A DNA stretch of 64,000 bases from Carya illinoinensis (GCF_018687715.1 NC_056756.1:40830480-40894479), one strand, 5' to 3'. Shown: positions 23,820-36,300, counted from the stretch's first letter. Translations and numbers: made by a program. Notes: generated from the sequence alone by a model not told the origin.

Positions 23820-24425
23820 GTTGTTCACACTTCACACAGCAATTGCTTTACAACGTGTACCTCAATTCCTCACCATTTTGAATGGTTCCTATAATGTGTA
23901 GTTCACATACAATTTTTATAGTTTACATGCGAATTTGAAACGTATATATAGTTTACTGCTCAAATGGACCACTGAACCTGGCAATACCATGTAGTACCTG
24001 TTCATATTAAAAGTAAAGAAAAAAAAAAGAAAGAATATAACCCCTTTTTTTTTCTCAATTTTGATACATGTTCTCTTTAGATCCTTTTTTCTTTTAATTA
24101 ATAGAAGTGACTATAAAACAATGACCATCAACTGTAGGATATGATATTTATTTGGCACAATAGAATAGAAATAAAATTATAATTTTGGAAACTAGGGAGA
24201 TTGAAACTTCTGGAAGTATTATTGTTTAGTAATGAACTAAATGGTTCATTTTGGGGTTTATTAAGAGATTTTATAATCATTTGTAGTTGAATCATTATGC
24301 AAATGTCATGATAACAAATCCATACATGTCATATTCATAAAAAATAATAAAAAACAAATCCATACATGTCATAAAAAAAAAAAAAAAAAAAAAAAAGAGT
24401 TTTACGTTTTGTTTTTTAGTAGAAT
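23820..24425. other. AT-rich intergenic DNA
   Basis: No gene recognised. It includes a two-copy fragment CAAATCCATACATGTCAT near 24317 and 24356, and an A run near 24374-24396. Confidence 0.45.
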
Positions 24426-24429
24426 AATG

Positions 24430-24860
24430 ATAGGCTTACTATCTTTTTTTACCTTTTTACTACTATTTTTATTTTTTTAATTTTTTTTTGTTTCTTAATG
24501 ATTAAGGATGTTAAAAAAATATTTAAAAGAAAATAATAAAAAAAAATTTCAAATACATTAGAGTAGTATAGAGGTAGTAAGGATACCATTTAACGAGTAG
24601 TAGCATGAGTGTATTACTTAATTGTAACTTATGGTTTGGTAAGTAAGAATTTTGAAATGAGAGTTTTGAATTTTGAGATGAAATATTAAAATATTATATT
24701 TTGATATTATTATTAGTTTGAAATTTGAAAAAGTTAAGAAAAAGTTGAATTATTTATTATATTTTGTATGAGGATTTGGAAAAATTGTAATAATAAGATA
24801 AAAATTTTGAGTTTGAGATGAGAATTTTTTTGGACCAAACCAAAACTTAGTGATCGTTAA
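24430..24860. mobile_element. Probable AT-rich MITEs (two, adjacent)
   Basis: 24626-24850 begins TTATGGTTTGGTAAG and ends GGACCAAACCAAAAC, which are inverted, with a GTTTGAAATTTGAAAAAGTT-type interior like the Tourist-like element at 35788. 24430-24615 is an AT-rich block with GCTTACTA and TAGTAGCA near its ends. Boundaries and target duplications are not settled. Confidence 0.5.
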
Positions 24861-25012
24861 TCTAAAGGAATTCTGACTAAATTAAGAAAAAAATTTAAAA
24901 AATTATATATGACGTATACTATAGAGATGATATCATGATGAGTAGAAATTTTCAAGTTGTTTGATGCTTAAAAAAAAAAAGGGCATGGGGTTTTGGAGTA
25001 GGTGTGGTTCCC

Positions 25013-25570
25013 TCAAGTATGAACCCTTAAAACCCTAACTTTCCCGCCCCTAAACCCTAGAAAAATGGGATCCCTATCTGATACTATGGACTTAGGAAAT
25101 CCATGCAGCTTGAAAATATTCCTCATAAACTCCTCAGCTACCCCTTGGGCTGTGTAAGGATGGGCCAAGGCTATAAAGTGACCATACTTTGAAAATCTGT
25201 CCACCACTACAAATATCACATTGAATCCCTTAGAACTTGGCAAGCCATCGATGAAATCAAGGGAGATGTCAGTCCAGGGCTGGTTAGGAATGGGCAAGGG
25301 TTGTAACAACCCAGCAGGGTATGTCGTTTCATACTTCACAGCTTGGCAAGTCTCACATTCTCGTACCAGCTGTTTGATGTCTCGCTTCATGCCCTTCCAA
25401 TAAAAATCACGCTTCGCCCTGTGATATGTTTTTAAGTACCCCGAGTGACCCGCTTGGGGATTGTTGTGAATGTACTGCAAAACCTTTTGTTTAAAATCTG
25501 AATTGGGAGCCACCACTAGTCTCCCCTTTTTAACCAACAACCCTTGTTGCAAGGATAACCCCTTAGGAAC
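25013..25570 (-). pseudogene. Chromovirus 2 integrase, truncated
   Basis: HHCC-type zinc region (HSGYLKTYHRAKRDFYWKGM, CETCQ) and the start of the core ([15 protein letters not shown]). The third catalytic residue and everything downstream are missing. Confidence 0.88.
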
Positions 25571-27113
25571 TTCCTTATTATCATGCAACTTTTGAATTAA
25601 TTCAGTCAACTCCGTAGAGTCTTGGTAACTCCTCTTCAATTCTTCAGTCCAAAGTGGGGTGGGGACGGATATCATAGCCGAGTAAGTTGCCTCTTGACTC
25701 TCACATTCCTTCCTTGACAAAGCATCTGCCACCTTATTTTCTTTTCCCTTTTTGTATTCAATAATAAAATCGTACCCCATCAACTTAGTAATCCACCTTT
25801 GTTGTGCCTCAGTTCCTACCCGCTATTCTAGCAGGAATTTAAGTGCTTGCTGGTCCGTTTTAATGATAAATGGTTGCCCAAGAAGGTATGGCCTCCATTT
25901 TTGCACCGCTGTTACTAAGGCAAATAACTCATTCTCGTAGGTGGATAGTGAGAGCGCCCGGCCCTTAAGTGCCTGGCTGAGGTAGTAAATAGGCTGTCCA
26001 GCCTGCATTAACACTGCCCCGATGCCCTTTCCGCTGGCATCACACTCAATCACAAATGGCTTACTAAAATCAGGAAGTTTTAGGACTTGTTGGTGTGAAA
26101 CAGCTTGCTTTAGGGCTGTAAACGCCTCACTGGCCTACATGTTCCAAGAAAAAGAGTTTTTCTTGAGTAATGAGGTGAGAGGAGCTGCGATGAGACCATA
26201 ATTCCTAATGAATTTCCGGTAGTACCCCGTGAGCCCTAGGAAACCTCGTAAGGCCTTCACATTCTTAGGCTCAGGCCATTCCATCATTGAAGTAATCTTT
26301 GAAGGATCAGCCATTACCCCCTTACTGTTAATAATGTGGCCCAAATAGTCAACTTCATCAACCGCAAACCGACACTTAGATTTCTTCGCATACAAGCAGT
26401 GCTGTTTCATCATGTTTAAAACTTCTCTTAGGTGACCTGCATGTTCCTCCCTGGACTTACTATACACCAAAATGTCATAAAAAAAAACAAGCACAAATTT
26501 TCGCAAAAAAGGTTTGAAAACATCGTTCATTAACCCTTGAAATGTGGCTGGAGCGTTGGTGAGGCCAAAAGGCATTTCTAAAAATTCGTAATGTCCATCA
26601 TGGGTACGGAAGTCTGTTTTAGGAATGTCACTTGGCACCACCCTCACTTGATGATAGCCCGATCTTAAATCGAGCTTGGAAAAAATCACCGAGCCAAAAA
26701 GTTCATCCAGCAACTCATCAGTAACTGGGATAGGAAATTTTGCCTTCACCGTTTCCTTATTAAGTGCTCTATAGTCCACACAAAGCCTCCAACTTCCATC
26801 GGCTTTACGGACCAGCAAAACAGGGGAGAAGAAAGGACTAGAGCTGGGTCTAATCACTCCCGATTCCAATAACTCCGCCACAATCTTTTCAATTTCTGTT
26901 TCCTGGTAATAAGGGTATCGGTTGGGTCTATTTGTGATGGGTTGAGTGCCCTCTTTAAGGACTATTTGATGGTCATGAGAACAGGGTGGGGGTAACCCTT
27001 GGGGTTCATCAAATACGGTTTTAAAGTCTTCTAACAGTTCAGAAAATTGCCCCTCCACCACTGCAGAATGTTCCTTCACTTCCCTTTCACCTATAATCTA
27101 TAAAAGAATGCCC
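25571..27113 (-). pseudogene. Chromovirus 2 reverse transcriptase and RNase H, active site altered
   Basis: RT motifs: [34 protein letters not shown] and [13 protein letters not shown]. The catalytic FFDD reads FFYD (Y codon at 26477-26479), so the first metal-binding aspartate is lost. RNase H follows (ECDASGKGIGAVL, VADALSR). In-frame stops lie near 26134 and 25822. Confidence 0.9.
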
Positions 27114-27180
27114 TTGCCCCTCCACCACTGCAGAATGTTCCTTCACTTCCCTTTCACCTATAATCTATAAAAGAATGCCC
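27047..27180. repeat. Perfect 67-bp tandem duplication
   Basis: Units 27047-27113 and 27114-27180 appear identical (TTGCCCCTCC...AAGAATGCCC). Because 67 is not a multiple of three, the copy throws gag and pol out of frame. Confidence 0.93.
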
Positions 27181-28727
27181 TTCCCTTTAGCCAAAGTTGC
27201 TTTCAATAACTTTGGACCATCCTCGACAACCGAGGAGTTCAACTTCATCCCCTTGAATTCAATGGTTTTGCCTTCGCACATAAAGGTCATTAATAGTTTT
27301 GAAAAATCCCAAGTTATGGGACCCAAGGTCTCTAGCCATTGGACTCCAAGCACAATGTCACAACCAGCCAACTCTAATAAATGAAGGGGGGGTTTTAACA
27401 GATTACCTTGCACCTTTAACTGGGCTGTTTGGCATATGCCTTCACTGTTAAGACATTGGCCATTTGCCACTCTAACTTTCAAGTTCACTGAATAATCCAC
27501 AGGCAGCTGCAACTTTGCTGTTAACGCTGAATCTAGAAAATTGTGGGAGCTGCCTGAATCTATAAGGATCACCACTTGTTCACCACAAAGACTCCCAAGT
27601 AAACGTATTGTACTCACCGTGGGGGTTCCCGCTATGGCAGCCAAGGAAATTTCCAGCTCTTCCTTGCTGCTGGTTGGTGTAGTTTTGTTTTCCAGCACTG
27701 TTTTGTCGTCCATTCCGACCATCGGCAGCAGTTCCTCTTCCTCACACAACTCCTCACATACTTGCTCATTTACATCCAAGAGGTAAATCCGAGGAGTTTT
27801 ACAAGTATGTTGTGGATTCCACTTCTCATAACAATTAAAACATAGGCCCTTGCGTCGCTTTTCATTCATTTGTTCAGAAGAAATTGGTTTAGCGCCCCCC
27901 ATAGGTTTTCTCCATTTGTTAGAATAGTCGCTCAAATAAGAGCTAGTGGAATAATTTCCCCCACCCATGGCTGTGGTTCTTTCCCCCATTGATTTAGCAA
28001 TTTTTCTGATGCTTGGAATGTATTCTTCTTGCATTTTTGCTAATCCATATGCTGCATTTAAATTCACAGGGCATAACATACGTACCGGGATTCGAATTTC
28101 ATCTTTCAGGCCACAAAGACAACAGCTCAACTTATGATTATCCGAGAGAGCTCGTAAGCGGTTGGCCAACCTTTCAAATTGGCTCATGTAAGACTCAACC
28201 GTAGTGGTCTGTTTCAGCCTCATCAATGCCTCCATTGGATCGTTGTAGGCCATGGGTCCAAAACGCAACAGCAATACTCTGGAAAAAGTGTCCCAATCAC
28301 GGCATAACCCCCCATCGACAACATTTTCGAACCATACGAGAGCATCTCCTTCCATATGGTAAGAGGCCATCAATAGTCGTTGAGGCATTGGTGTTTGGTG
28401 GAAGTCGAAATAGTGGTTGGCTTTAAAAAGCCAGGCGGCTGGATTGAGTCCTTGGAAATGGGGAAAATCCATCTTGACCCTTCTGGAATTCATTCTTCTT
28501 GGGTCATGATTTTCCACTTCAAAGTTGGCTTCATGGTTAAAAAGTGGAGAAGGTGGTGGCTGGTTCTGTCAGTTCATCAAGGTACGTAGCATATCTTTAA
28601 TTTCTTGAACATCAGTTTTGAGCTCCCTGATTTCAGCTTTGATTGGAATAAATTCCTGTTGGTGTTGTTCTACTTGAACTTGTAAGGCCTCTATGAGTTG
28701 AGTTTTGGATCTTGTATTTTCAGCCAT
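27116..28727 (-). pseudogene. Chromovirus 2 gag and protease
   Basis: Gag likely starts at ATG 28727 (MAENTRSKTQLIEALQVQ, a coiled start). A stop lies near 28573. The long open stretch 27165-28517 then encodes gag (NPAAWLFKANHYFDFHQ), a zinc knuckle (CFNCYEKWNPQHTC) and the protease (LIDSGSSHNFLD). A TAG follows at the 67-bp duplication. Confidence 0.88.
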
Positions 28728-28734
28728 GGTTTTG

Positions 28735-28930
28735 GGTTGTATGGGAGGTTGTTTGGTTGTTCTGTGAGGCTATTTGGGTTGGCTGGGATGCTGTTTGGGT
28801 TGGCTGGGATGCTGTTTGGGTTGTATGGGATGCTGTTTGGTTGTTCTGTGAGGTTGTTTGGTTGTTCTGTGAGGCTGTTTGGGTTGGTTGGGATGCTGTT
28901 TGGGTGGATGGGAGGCTGTTTGGGTTGTAT
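28735..28930 (-). repeat. Tandem repeats of about 21 bp in the chromovirus 2 leader
   Basis: The + strand repeats GGGTTGGCTGGGATGCTGTTT and variants about nine times. On the minus strand this reads as an open frame of PNSIPAN/LTEQPNN heptads (28691-28969) between the primer site and gag, overlapping the gag start in another frame. Confidence 0.85.
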
Positions 28931-28969
28931 TTTATGTTGATGGTAGGATCGGATGACTACTGATACCAA

Positions 28970-29170
28970 TGTTAGCTACCTTTCTGATCAATGGGTCTGG
29001 TTATTGTGCGCAGGTGTTTATGGTGGAGGAGGGAGCAAGCAATGGAAATACAAGAATGAAGGGAAAGCTGATAACCTGTTTGATGAAAGGTTTCAGCCAC
29101 AAGTTGCATTGATACGATCCTCTTCGAGGGAGAATCAACCTCCTTACAAGACTCTAAAAAGAGCAATTCT
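28970..29170 (-). repeat. Partial 5' LTR of chromovirus 2
   Basis: It starts TGTTAGCTACC on the + strand, right against the primer site. The outer end is undefined because the other LTR is missing and the putative Mutator-like element begins about 29172. Confidence 0.65.
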
Positions 29171-29289
29171 AGGGGCAACCGGGGTTGCGTCCCCGCCGCG
29201 GCCACTTTCGCCATGTCAGCCAACTTTTTTTCTTTTTATTTAAAAAAAAAACCAAAATAGATGCCATGAAAGCGGGAAATGAAATAGTT

Positions 29290-31330
29290 TCCCAGTTCAG
29301 AAATTCAGTTTCGTCTTCGCCACTCCTGAGCTTCGTCTTCTCCCGAGCTTCATCTTCTCCCAGGCTTTGTCTTTCTAGTCTGTGGCTTCTGTGTTCGTGC
29401 GAGAACGAAACCGATTGTTGCAGTCGCCGTTGTGGGACAGTCCAGATCTCTGAGTCGCGGTCGTCGTCGTGGGTGAGAGGGCAACTGGTCTCCATCTGCT
29501 ATTAAGGTACATTGGATCTGTAGTGGCTAGATCCAGTAGCTAGATCTTCTAAAATCTCACAAATGATTCTGCATTGAACTGAAATTTTCATTCGAGAAGA
29601 TCTTGGTTCCCAGTGAGAGGAGGACCCACGTTTGTTTGCTATCAGTTTGGCTTCCCCACGTTTGTTTGCTAAAATAGCTTAGAAAAATTATTGGCTTTGA
29701 AGTTAGCCGAAGAAATTGTTGTTAACTTCAAGGTCCAAGGTTAAAAAAAAAAAAATGTGAGCTTCCCCATATGTGCAATTTGAGAACATGCAGATTTCTT
29801 CTTCGACTTTTTCTTAAGACAAATAAAGATATAAGCGAAAATGCTATGAATTGAGTAACTACAGATCTGCACATTGCTGCAAACCCATTTTTCTTTATTG
29901 TTCTTCGAATTAACAAGAACTGCCTGCAATTCAACATTTGTATAATGTCACTTCTATAGGATCTCATTTAAATTATACGTTAAATACCGTCTAAATAGAC
30001 AGTCATTTGGTCAAAAGTTCCATGAGTATATATGTTGGATGCTTATTACTAATCTTCGGGCTAAATGTTTGTTTATAAAACTCTAACTATTGATGGATAA
30101 AAATAAGTAAACACTAACTATTGATTTATAAAACTACTCAACAAACAATTACAGAAAATTATGTGAGTAGTGAGTACTTGGGGACAAAGAAATAAGAATT
30201 TTAAAGAGCACAAGCTTTAAAAGCATGCCACTATGCCAGTATTGCTGGTAGAATTAAACAAAAGCAGCATATAATAATAGGAAATCTAGATTTTACCTAG
30301 TAAACAAAAAGTTGAATTTTGGGTGTTTTTAAGATGTATATCTGCATGTTTATAAATATTTGTTTCGTGCCTGCTTATGCTTGAAGATGTTTTCTTGGGT
30401 CTCGATGAGTTTCTTCTAATTTGCTTAACCTCTTTGTTTCCTATCGTGATAATAGAACTTGGTTTCATGACTTACAAAAATGAAAAATTATAAATGTTGA
30501 CGATCCTCTGTTCAGTTCTTGTTTTTTGCTCCTCATGCATCATATGGATGTCTGGCATGAGCTATCAAAATAGTTATGTTACTATCTCAAAGATCTGAAA
30601 TCTCTCAAGATGGAAAACCAATGAATATTCAAGAATTTTTCCCCAAGGGAAGACTGCATCTTTGCACAATTGATCAATTTTTTCCCCAAGGGAATTTTTA
30701 TCCTGCAGGGCAGTGATGGTCTCCCTCTCTTTTTTCCTTTCTAGTTTCTAAATATATTTGAGTTCATTTTTCTAAGATAATGTTCCTGATTACTAAAACC
30801 TTACTGGTTTTTCTAATTTGTTATTGTTGTTAGAATACTCCTATATTTCTTTGGAGAAATATCTATAGCTGTTGTATTTCCTTACTCCCTTATTTGCATT
30901 TTTAGGTGCATTTCCCCCAATTTTGGGTACACATTATTCCCATGAAGTGATCGTATATATTTTTAACTGGAAATTTGTCCTGTGTTTTTAGTTTATTTGA
31001 ACTGATTGACTGGTGGCAATTTATCCACCTACCACCTTGAGGAGGATGCTCTTTCTAGTGAGCTGAATTATAAATTTACATGATAACAGTTTGACTTAAA
31101 TATTAAAATTCCATTTTGTTTCATCTCTACTTGATATTGTGGTACTTGATTTTGTTTCATCTCTAGTTTATATCTGCTAAACTTTGTCATATTATCTTCA
31201 CAGATGCATGTTGGGGCGATGGATGGAAGACAGACGGATAATGAGAATAGAGCACATCAGATCTTGGGGATTTTGGTTTATGATTTCGAGATCTATTGAG
31301 TGTATTTTCTTTTCTGGTATTGTGATTGTA
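29290..31330 (+). other. Possible spliced noncoding transcript
   Basis: 29290-29508 looks like a 5' exon ending before GTACATT. A short exon could start at 31204 after TTATCTTCACAG. No long ORF links them. This is a guess from splice-like signals only. Confidence 0.2.
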
Positions 31331-31642
31331 AACGATATGTGAGCAAGTGATTGCAATATGTGAGTTGAGTAAGTGATTGTAAAAAAGACACTGAATATTT
31401 TGTTATATAAGATTTATCAGTTTCTACAAATGAAAGAAGCTTTTTTGTGGTTCTATAAATCAACCTGTGTCCAGTAACACATTCTCATAGTACACAACAA
31501 TATTCCAAATAGTTCCATAATACACAACATTCCAAATAGTTATATAATACACAACATTCCAAAATTTTTGGTTGGAACTCAACAATGCTGTAGATGCCAG
31601 ATAGCATGGGCCCATGGGGGAGCCCCTCGTCCAGATCCATGA

Positions 31643-31843
31643 ACTTCCCTTGAGAAAAAAACCAAGATTTGATGGCATGACCTTTAAACAACTAGCTCCC
31701 CATCGTCTGTAGAGTCCCATCAGGCCTTTCTCCTTGATGACTTCCGAAAGTGCTGTTGCCATGTGGGGTGAGCACTTACCCTCTAGAGCTCTTACCCTCT
31801 AGCCTTTTCCTCGCCACCTCCAATGGAAAGCTAATTGTACTAG
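31643..31843 (-). pseudogene. Fragment of a mitochondrial carrier gene (BTL/adenine-nucleotide type)
   Basis: On the minus strand an acceptor-like TTTTACAG precedes codons for STISFPLEVARKRLEGK, the carrier signature (P.E..RKR). MATALSEVIKEKGLMGLYRR and WGASCLKVMPS follow, after which homology ends. A duplication of about 17 bp (CTAGAGGGTAAG repeated) breaks the frame near 31790. It is a partial exon without the rest of a carrier gene nearby, as expected of transposon capture. Confidence 0.75.
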
Positions 31844-32888
31844 CTGTAAAACCTGGCAATATATGAGGAATTCAAATTAGTTGAGAATGATGGGAAATGG
31901 ACAAGAGTGATAGTTTGGTATTAGCTAAATGAAAATTCATCGTCACAAGGCATGCACAAGAATTCTGATCAATTAATAAGCAAGTAGTTCCAAAACCCAA
32001 TTAATATGTTATATTGAAGCGCTTAATGGGCAGAGAATCAGTTATAGTTCAGACATAAGATACATGCGATTAGTGGTGTTGTATTATAGCAAGTTGGCAA
32101 TGGTACATTGACTCCAACAAATTAAAACAAAAAGCAGAAGAATGTAAAACCTTTAGAACAACAAGCTTAACATACATTAAAAAAGCCTTTACTTTTACCC
32201 ACCCCTACAAACAAAATTAAATAACAATGAAAAATCCCTTTCATCAATGATATATATATATATATATATATATATATGACTTTATGAATAGCTTTAATAA
32301 CTACCGAATATTGTTATACTCGGGAACAACGTTGCAAACTGAATAGCTTTAGTAACTATTGAATATTGTTAATTTTTTATTTCTAAGGGGCAAGAATAAT
32401 TTATGGCAGCAAATTAGCTTACCTGGGAGAACCTGTCTTCGTGCGTTAGCTTCTCTGTTCACTCCGACAACTGTGTCGCTGCTGTGAGTGTATGGAGTGT
32501 GTTTGAAGTTTTGAACTTATAAAGGGTGCCGGTTAGCTCGTGGGTTAGGGTTTCGGGCCTCTGTGGGAAGTTTGTTTCAGATCTGGGTGGAGAAGAAGAA
32601 AAAAGGGGCTTCGTCGATTCGTAGGTGTGGCTCTATGGCTTCGTGGATGCGACAACGAGAAGAGACCCATCGTGGGTTCAGCGGCGTTTGTGGTTGTTTT
32701 CGTGAGACAGAGCGATGAAAGTGTCGTGTGTTCGTGGCTGAATCTGCGGCTTTCTCGAAGACAAAGGGAGAAGAAGAAGATTCCAAGCGGTCGTGGGTGT
32801 CGCTGCGGCTTCCTCGAAGACGAAGATGGACTGCTTTGGGTTGGATCTGCAGCTTTCTCGTGACAGAAGGGTGAAGAAGAAGAAGAAG

Positions 32889-32890
<2 letters not shown>

Positions 32891-32930
<40 letters not shown>
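32891..32930. repeat. (GA)n microsatellite
   Basis: About 20 GA units within the right arm of the putative Mutator-like element. Confidence 0.9.
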
Positions 32931-32933
<3 letters not shown>

Positions 32934-33102
32934 TGGGGGCGAAATGGGAGAGGAGAGAACGGAAACGCAGTGTTAGAACGACGCTGTTTTTAATTTTTGC
33001 CACGTCGGATGCGATGCTGCAACCGGGACGCAGGGTGGTTGTATACAGAATTTTTGGGAAAGTAAACAGGCTGTAACTAACGGAAAAAAGACATGACCAG
33101 CT

Positions 33103-33141
33103 ATATAAGACCAAAACTCACCGTTTGGGCATATCCCAAAC
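33103..33141 (+). promoter_or_regulatory. TATA box and palindrome of the TORMOZ promoter
   Basis: TATATAA lies at 33103-33109, about 230 bp before the ATG. At 33123-33141 is the palindrome GTTTGGGCATATCCCAAAC, close to the expected start site. The putative transposon boundary is only about 57 bp upstream. Confidence 0.5.
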
Positions 33142-33338
33142 GCTGCGTTTAATTAACACACCACACTTCACTCACGCACACACACGGCGTCGTTCAGCTT
33201 CCACTTAGGTCTGACTTCGCATCTTCACTTCAGAACACTAAAGACACTTCAGATTACTTTAGTTTCTTCTCTTCTTTTCTGTTTCTTCCACCGACGCCTC
33301 TTCCCATCCATTATTTTGTACTACCAGCCGCCGGTCTC

Positions 33339-36300
33339 ATGACAGTACCGTTGAAGAAGAACTACCGCTGCGTGCCCTCTCTTCAGCAGTTCTACACGGG
33401 CGGACCCTTCGCCGTCTCTTCGGACGGCTCATTCATCGCGTGCGCCTGCGACGAATCCATCCGGATCGTTGATTCTTCCAACGCCTCGCTAAGGTCCACG
33501 ATAGACACGGACTCGGAGGCCCCCACGGCCTTGGCGCTTAGCCCCAATGACAAGTTGCTCTTCTCCGCCGGCCACAGTCGCCAGATTAGGGTCTGGGATT
33601 TGTCCACCCGCAAGTGCGTGCGGTCTTGGAAGGTAACGCCTTTTGAATTGGCCACTCGTTGGTTTCTTAGAACAGATACATAGAAAGAATGCCAATTGTA
33701 ATTAGGGAAATAGAATTATGCTTTGCCTGGTTGTTGAGAAAACTAATGAAAAAAAATCTACCCTTGTCTTGTATATAGTTTGCGCTTTTTATAATTTTTT
33801 TTATTACATGTAGAAAATGAATATTTTTTCCGTTCGATGTAGTAAAAGCGACAATGATAATTCAGCTGATCTAAGTACGGTTGGTTTTAGGTTAATTGAC
33901 GTGGGATTTGTTTGGTTCTGGAAAAACGAAAGCGATATCATGGGTTTTCAGCTAGTTGAGAACTAGAGGAAAAAAAATCAGCTTCTGGCACTAGTTCTAA
34001 GAGAAATGAAAGACTTTTGTAGATGGTTTTTAGCATCTTAATAATAGTTGTATGTACTGTTCTTCTGATCGTAGTTGATGCTTGTTTTTGGCGTTGAATA
34101 GGGTCATGAAGGTCCTGTGATGGGTATGGCTTGCCACTTGTCCGGAGGATTACTTGCAACTGCTGGAGCTGATGGGAAAGTCCTTGTTTGGGACGTTGAT
34201 GGTGGCTTTTGCACTCATTACTTCAAGGGCCATTCAGGGGTTGTTTCTAGTATTATGTTCCATCCTGATACGAATAGATCACTTGTAAGTTCCAACTTAA
34301 GACAATTATACGCATATTTTTCTGTTTACAGTGTTTTAGAGGTGACATTTGTTGATGATTTATGGTATCCTTGTTTTGCTACGCTACACTATTCTATTTT
34401 TTGCTTCATATTGATCCTTCTTAAGTATGTTCTGAACCTCAAACTAGTACATAAGATGAAAATCTGAAAATAATGTTTAAGGCGTTTGTTTTTATTGGTA
34501 TTTGATGCTGTAAATTTAAATGTACTCGTGTTTTGAATATTGGGTTCTTGCTCTATAATCTTGGGATTCAGAGAATTTACTCTGTTGAGTCTATGAATAA
34601 CCATTTACAATCCTGTTTACTGCTGGAGTCCGTACAATCCTGTTCTACATTGCTGGATTCTCCAGCTGTGGCTCTTCAAATTTGTTCTTTTTTCCTCTTT
34701 CTGGGGTTGTTGAAGCATTGCAAAAAATTAAGTATATTTTCTGTCGCTAATGGTCCCTTAGATCTCATATTCTCACAACATACAAAGAACAATATCTAAA
34801 CATTGTTTCAATTTTGCAAAGTTCTGTGTCAAAGCTGAGAAAATATTCACAGAAATATCACTTGGTTGCATGGGGAGGTAAACTAGGTAAATTGAATGTA
34901 GAGGCATGGTGGATGGCTCCTTTGTGCTTATTGTGAGTATATGGATGGAAATAAATGCCTGCAATTTTGAAGGTCGTGAGAGAACACTAATAGAGCTGAA
35001 TACCTATATGCTTGGTTGTTGTATGATTAGACAACTGCCCATAACTGTTGCTTCTCACCCTATGGGGATTTTCTGATTATTGTTCTCCTCCCCCCCACAT
35101 TTGGTAGATGTTCTCTTTGTATATTTCATGTGTACATGGGTTGTGTCCCCAGCACACCTTTAATAACATAGAAGAAAAAAATCACTTTGAAAGTTCTAAC
35201 TAGGTATAATAGCATTTACAGGTTCAGAATGTTCTTAGGTGATAGATTATTTATATGATATGAAAAATTTGATAAATAGAAGGTGAATGTTTGGTTATTT
35301 GTATCCTCTAACGTCAAGTTTAGAATGTTTCACTTTTTTCATGTTGTTGGTGATGGAGCACAGAAAACCTTCCAATCAAACCAAAATATTTTCATGAAAC
35401 TTTTTTTTATAAGTTATGTTTTCGGAAAATTTAATTCATGTTGATATTTTGTAATCACAAATTTGGTTAGCTGTCTAGAATAAGTTAGGCATGCCTTTTG
35501 GATATGCATGTGATTTAGGTCCTGCTTTCCTCTGTTAAAACAATTGTATGGGGTCTCAAAAGTGGTTTGTCTCTTATTTATAAGTAATTAACTTTTCATT
35601 AATATGCACAAAACTTTGCAGAAAGTATACAAAAGATAAGCCTATATAGAAGAAGAAAAGATACAAGAAATTCCTGTAGATTTAACCCATTAAGTTTTAT
35701 GGAAGCTGTCCATGATAATAGATTGTTGATAATTTTTTTTTTTTTTTTGATCTCCTCTAAAGTTCTTATGTGATCCTCAAAGATTAAAGGCATGTTTGGG
35801 TAATGAGATGAGATGAGAATTCTGTGAATAGTAGTAAAATGGTTTTTGAATAGTAATGAAATTGTTTGAGTTAAGATGCTTTATTGGATTTTGGGAAATG
35901 AGAGAGAAGAAGTTTATTAAAAATATTATAAAGTTAAAAAATTGTTTGAATATAATTTTTAACATTATTTTTGTTTTGAAGTTTGAAAAATTTGTATTGT
36001 TTTCTATGTTTTGTTCGAAATTTTGAGAAAGTTGTAATGATTAGATGAAAAAATTGAAAAGTTTTTTGTGTTTGAGTGATGTGTGAGAAGAAAATTATGA
36101 GAAGTTTTGAGATCAGATCTCGTCTCAATCTAACTTCCCAAACAACCCCTAAGTCATTTCTTTCCTTATAAATGCACCAAATGAGGCAAGTAGGAATCAT
36201 CTTCCACAGCTGAAATTTGCTGGTTGCCACCTAACCCTGTTGAGGTGTAAAATAAGTCCATAACTTTGGGGCACGACCCAAGCCAAATCAATTCTACTGA

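Larger units (their letters stand above)
25013..29170 (-). mobile_element. Ty3/gypsy chromovirus lacking its 3' end
   Basis: On the minus strand, a partial 5' LTR (28970-29170) is followed by a primer site complementary to a tRNA 3' end (TGGTATCAG at 28961-28969), a repeat-rich leader, gag, protease, RT, RNase H and the first part of integrase. Homology stops within integrase after VSDRDPIF at about 25068. No 3' LTR is seen, so the end was deleted. Several stops, an active-site change in RT and a 67-bp duplication make it defective. Confidence 0.9.
29172..33046. mobile_element. Putative Mutator-like element (Pack-MULE candidate)
   Basis: The outer ends are GC-rich and look inverted. The left reads GGGCAACCGGGGTTGCGTCCCCG. 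The complement of the right reads ACAACCACCCTGCGTCCCGG, with further spaced matches to GTGGC. Inside each end lies a CTTCGTCTTC-rich, UTR-like stretch (29300-29500; complement of 32590-32880). A host gene fragment is carried at 31643-31843. A clean 9-bp target duplication is not visible and no transposase is seen. The label rests on end similarity plus captured exon sequence. Confidence 0.45.

Noticed and set aside
25040..25065. Telomere-like CCCTAAACCCTAG near the broken end of chromovirus 2
   Set aside because: Only one or two units; not an interstitial telomere array.
28698..28963. Plus-strand open frames over the G-rich repeats
   Set aside because: Low-complexity shadows of the chromovirus leader repeats.
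32545..33114. 189-codon minus-strand frame rich in Ser/Arg
   Set aside because: Built on the GA microsatellite and CTTC-rich repeats at the end of the putative transposon; no recognisable domain.
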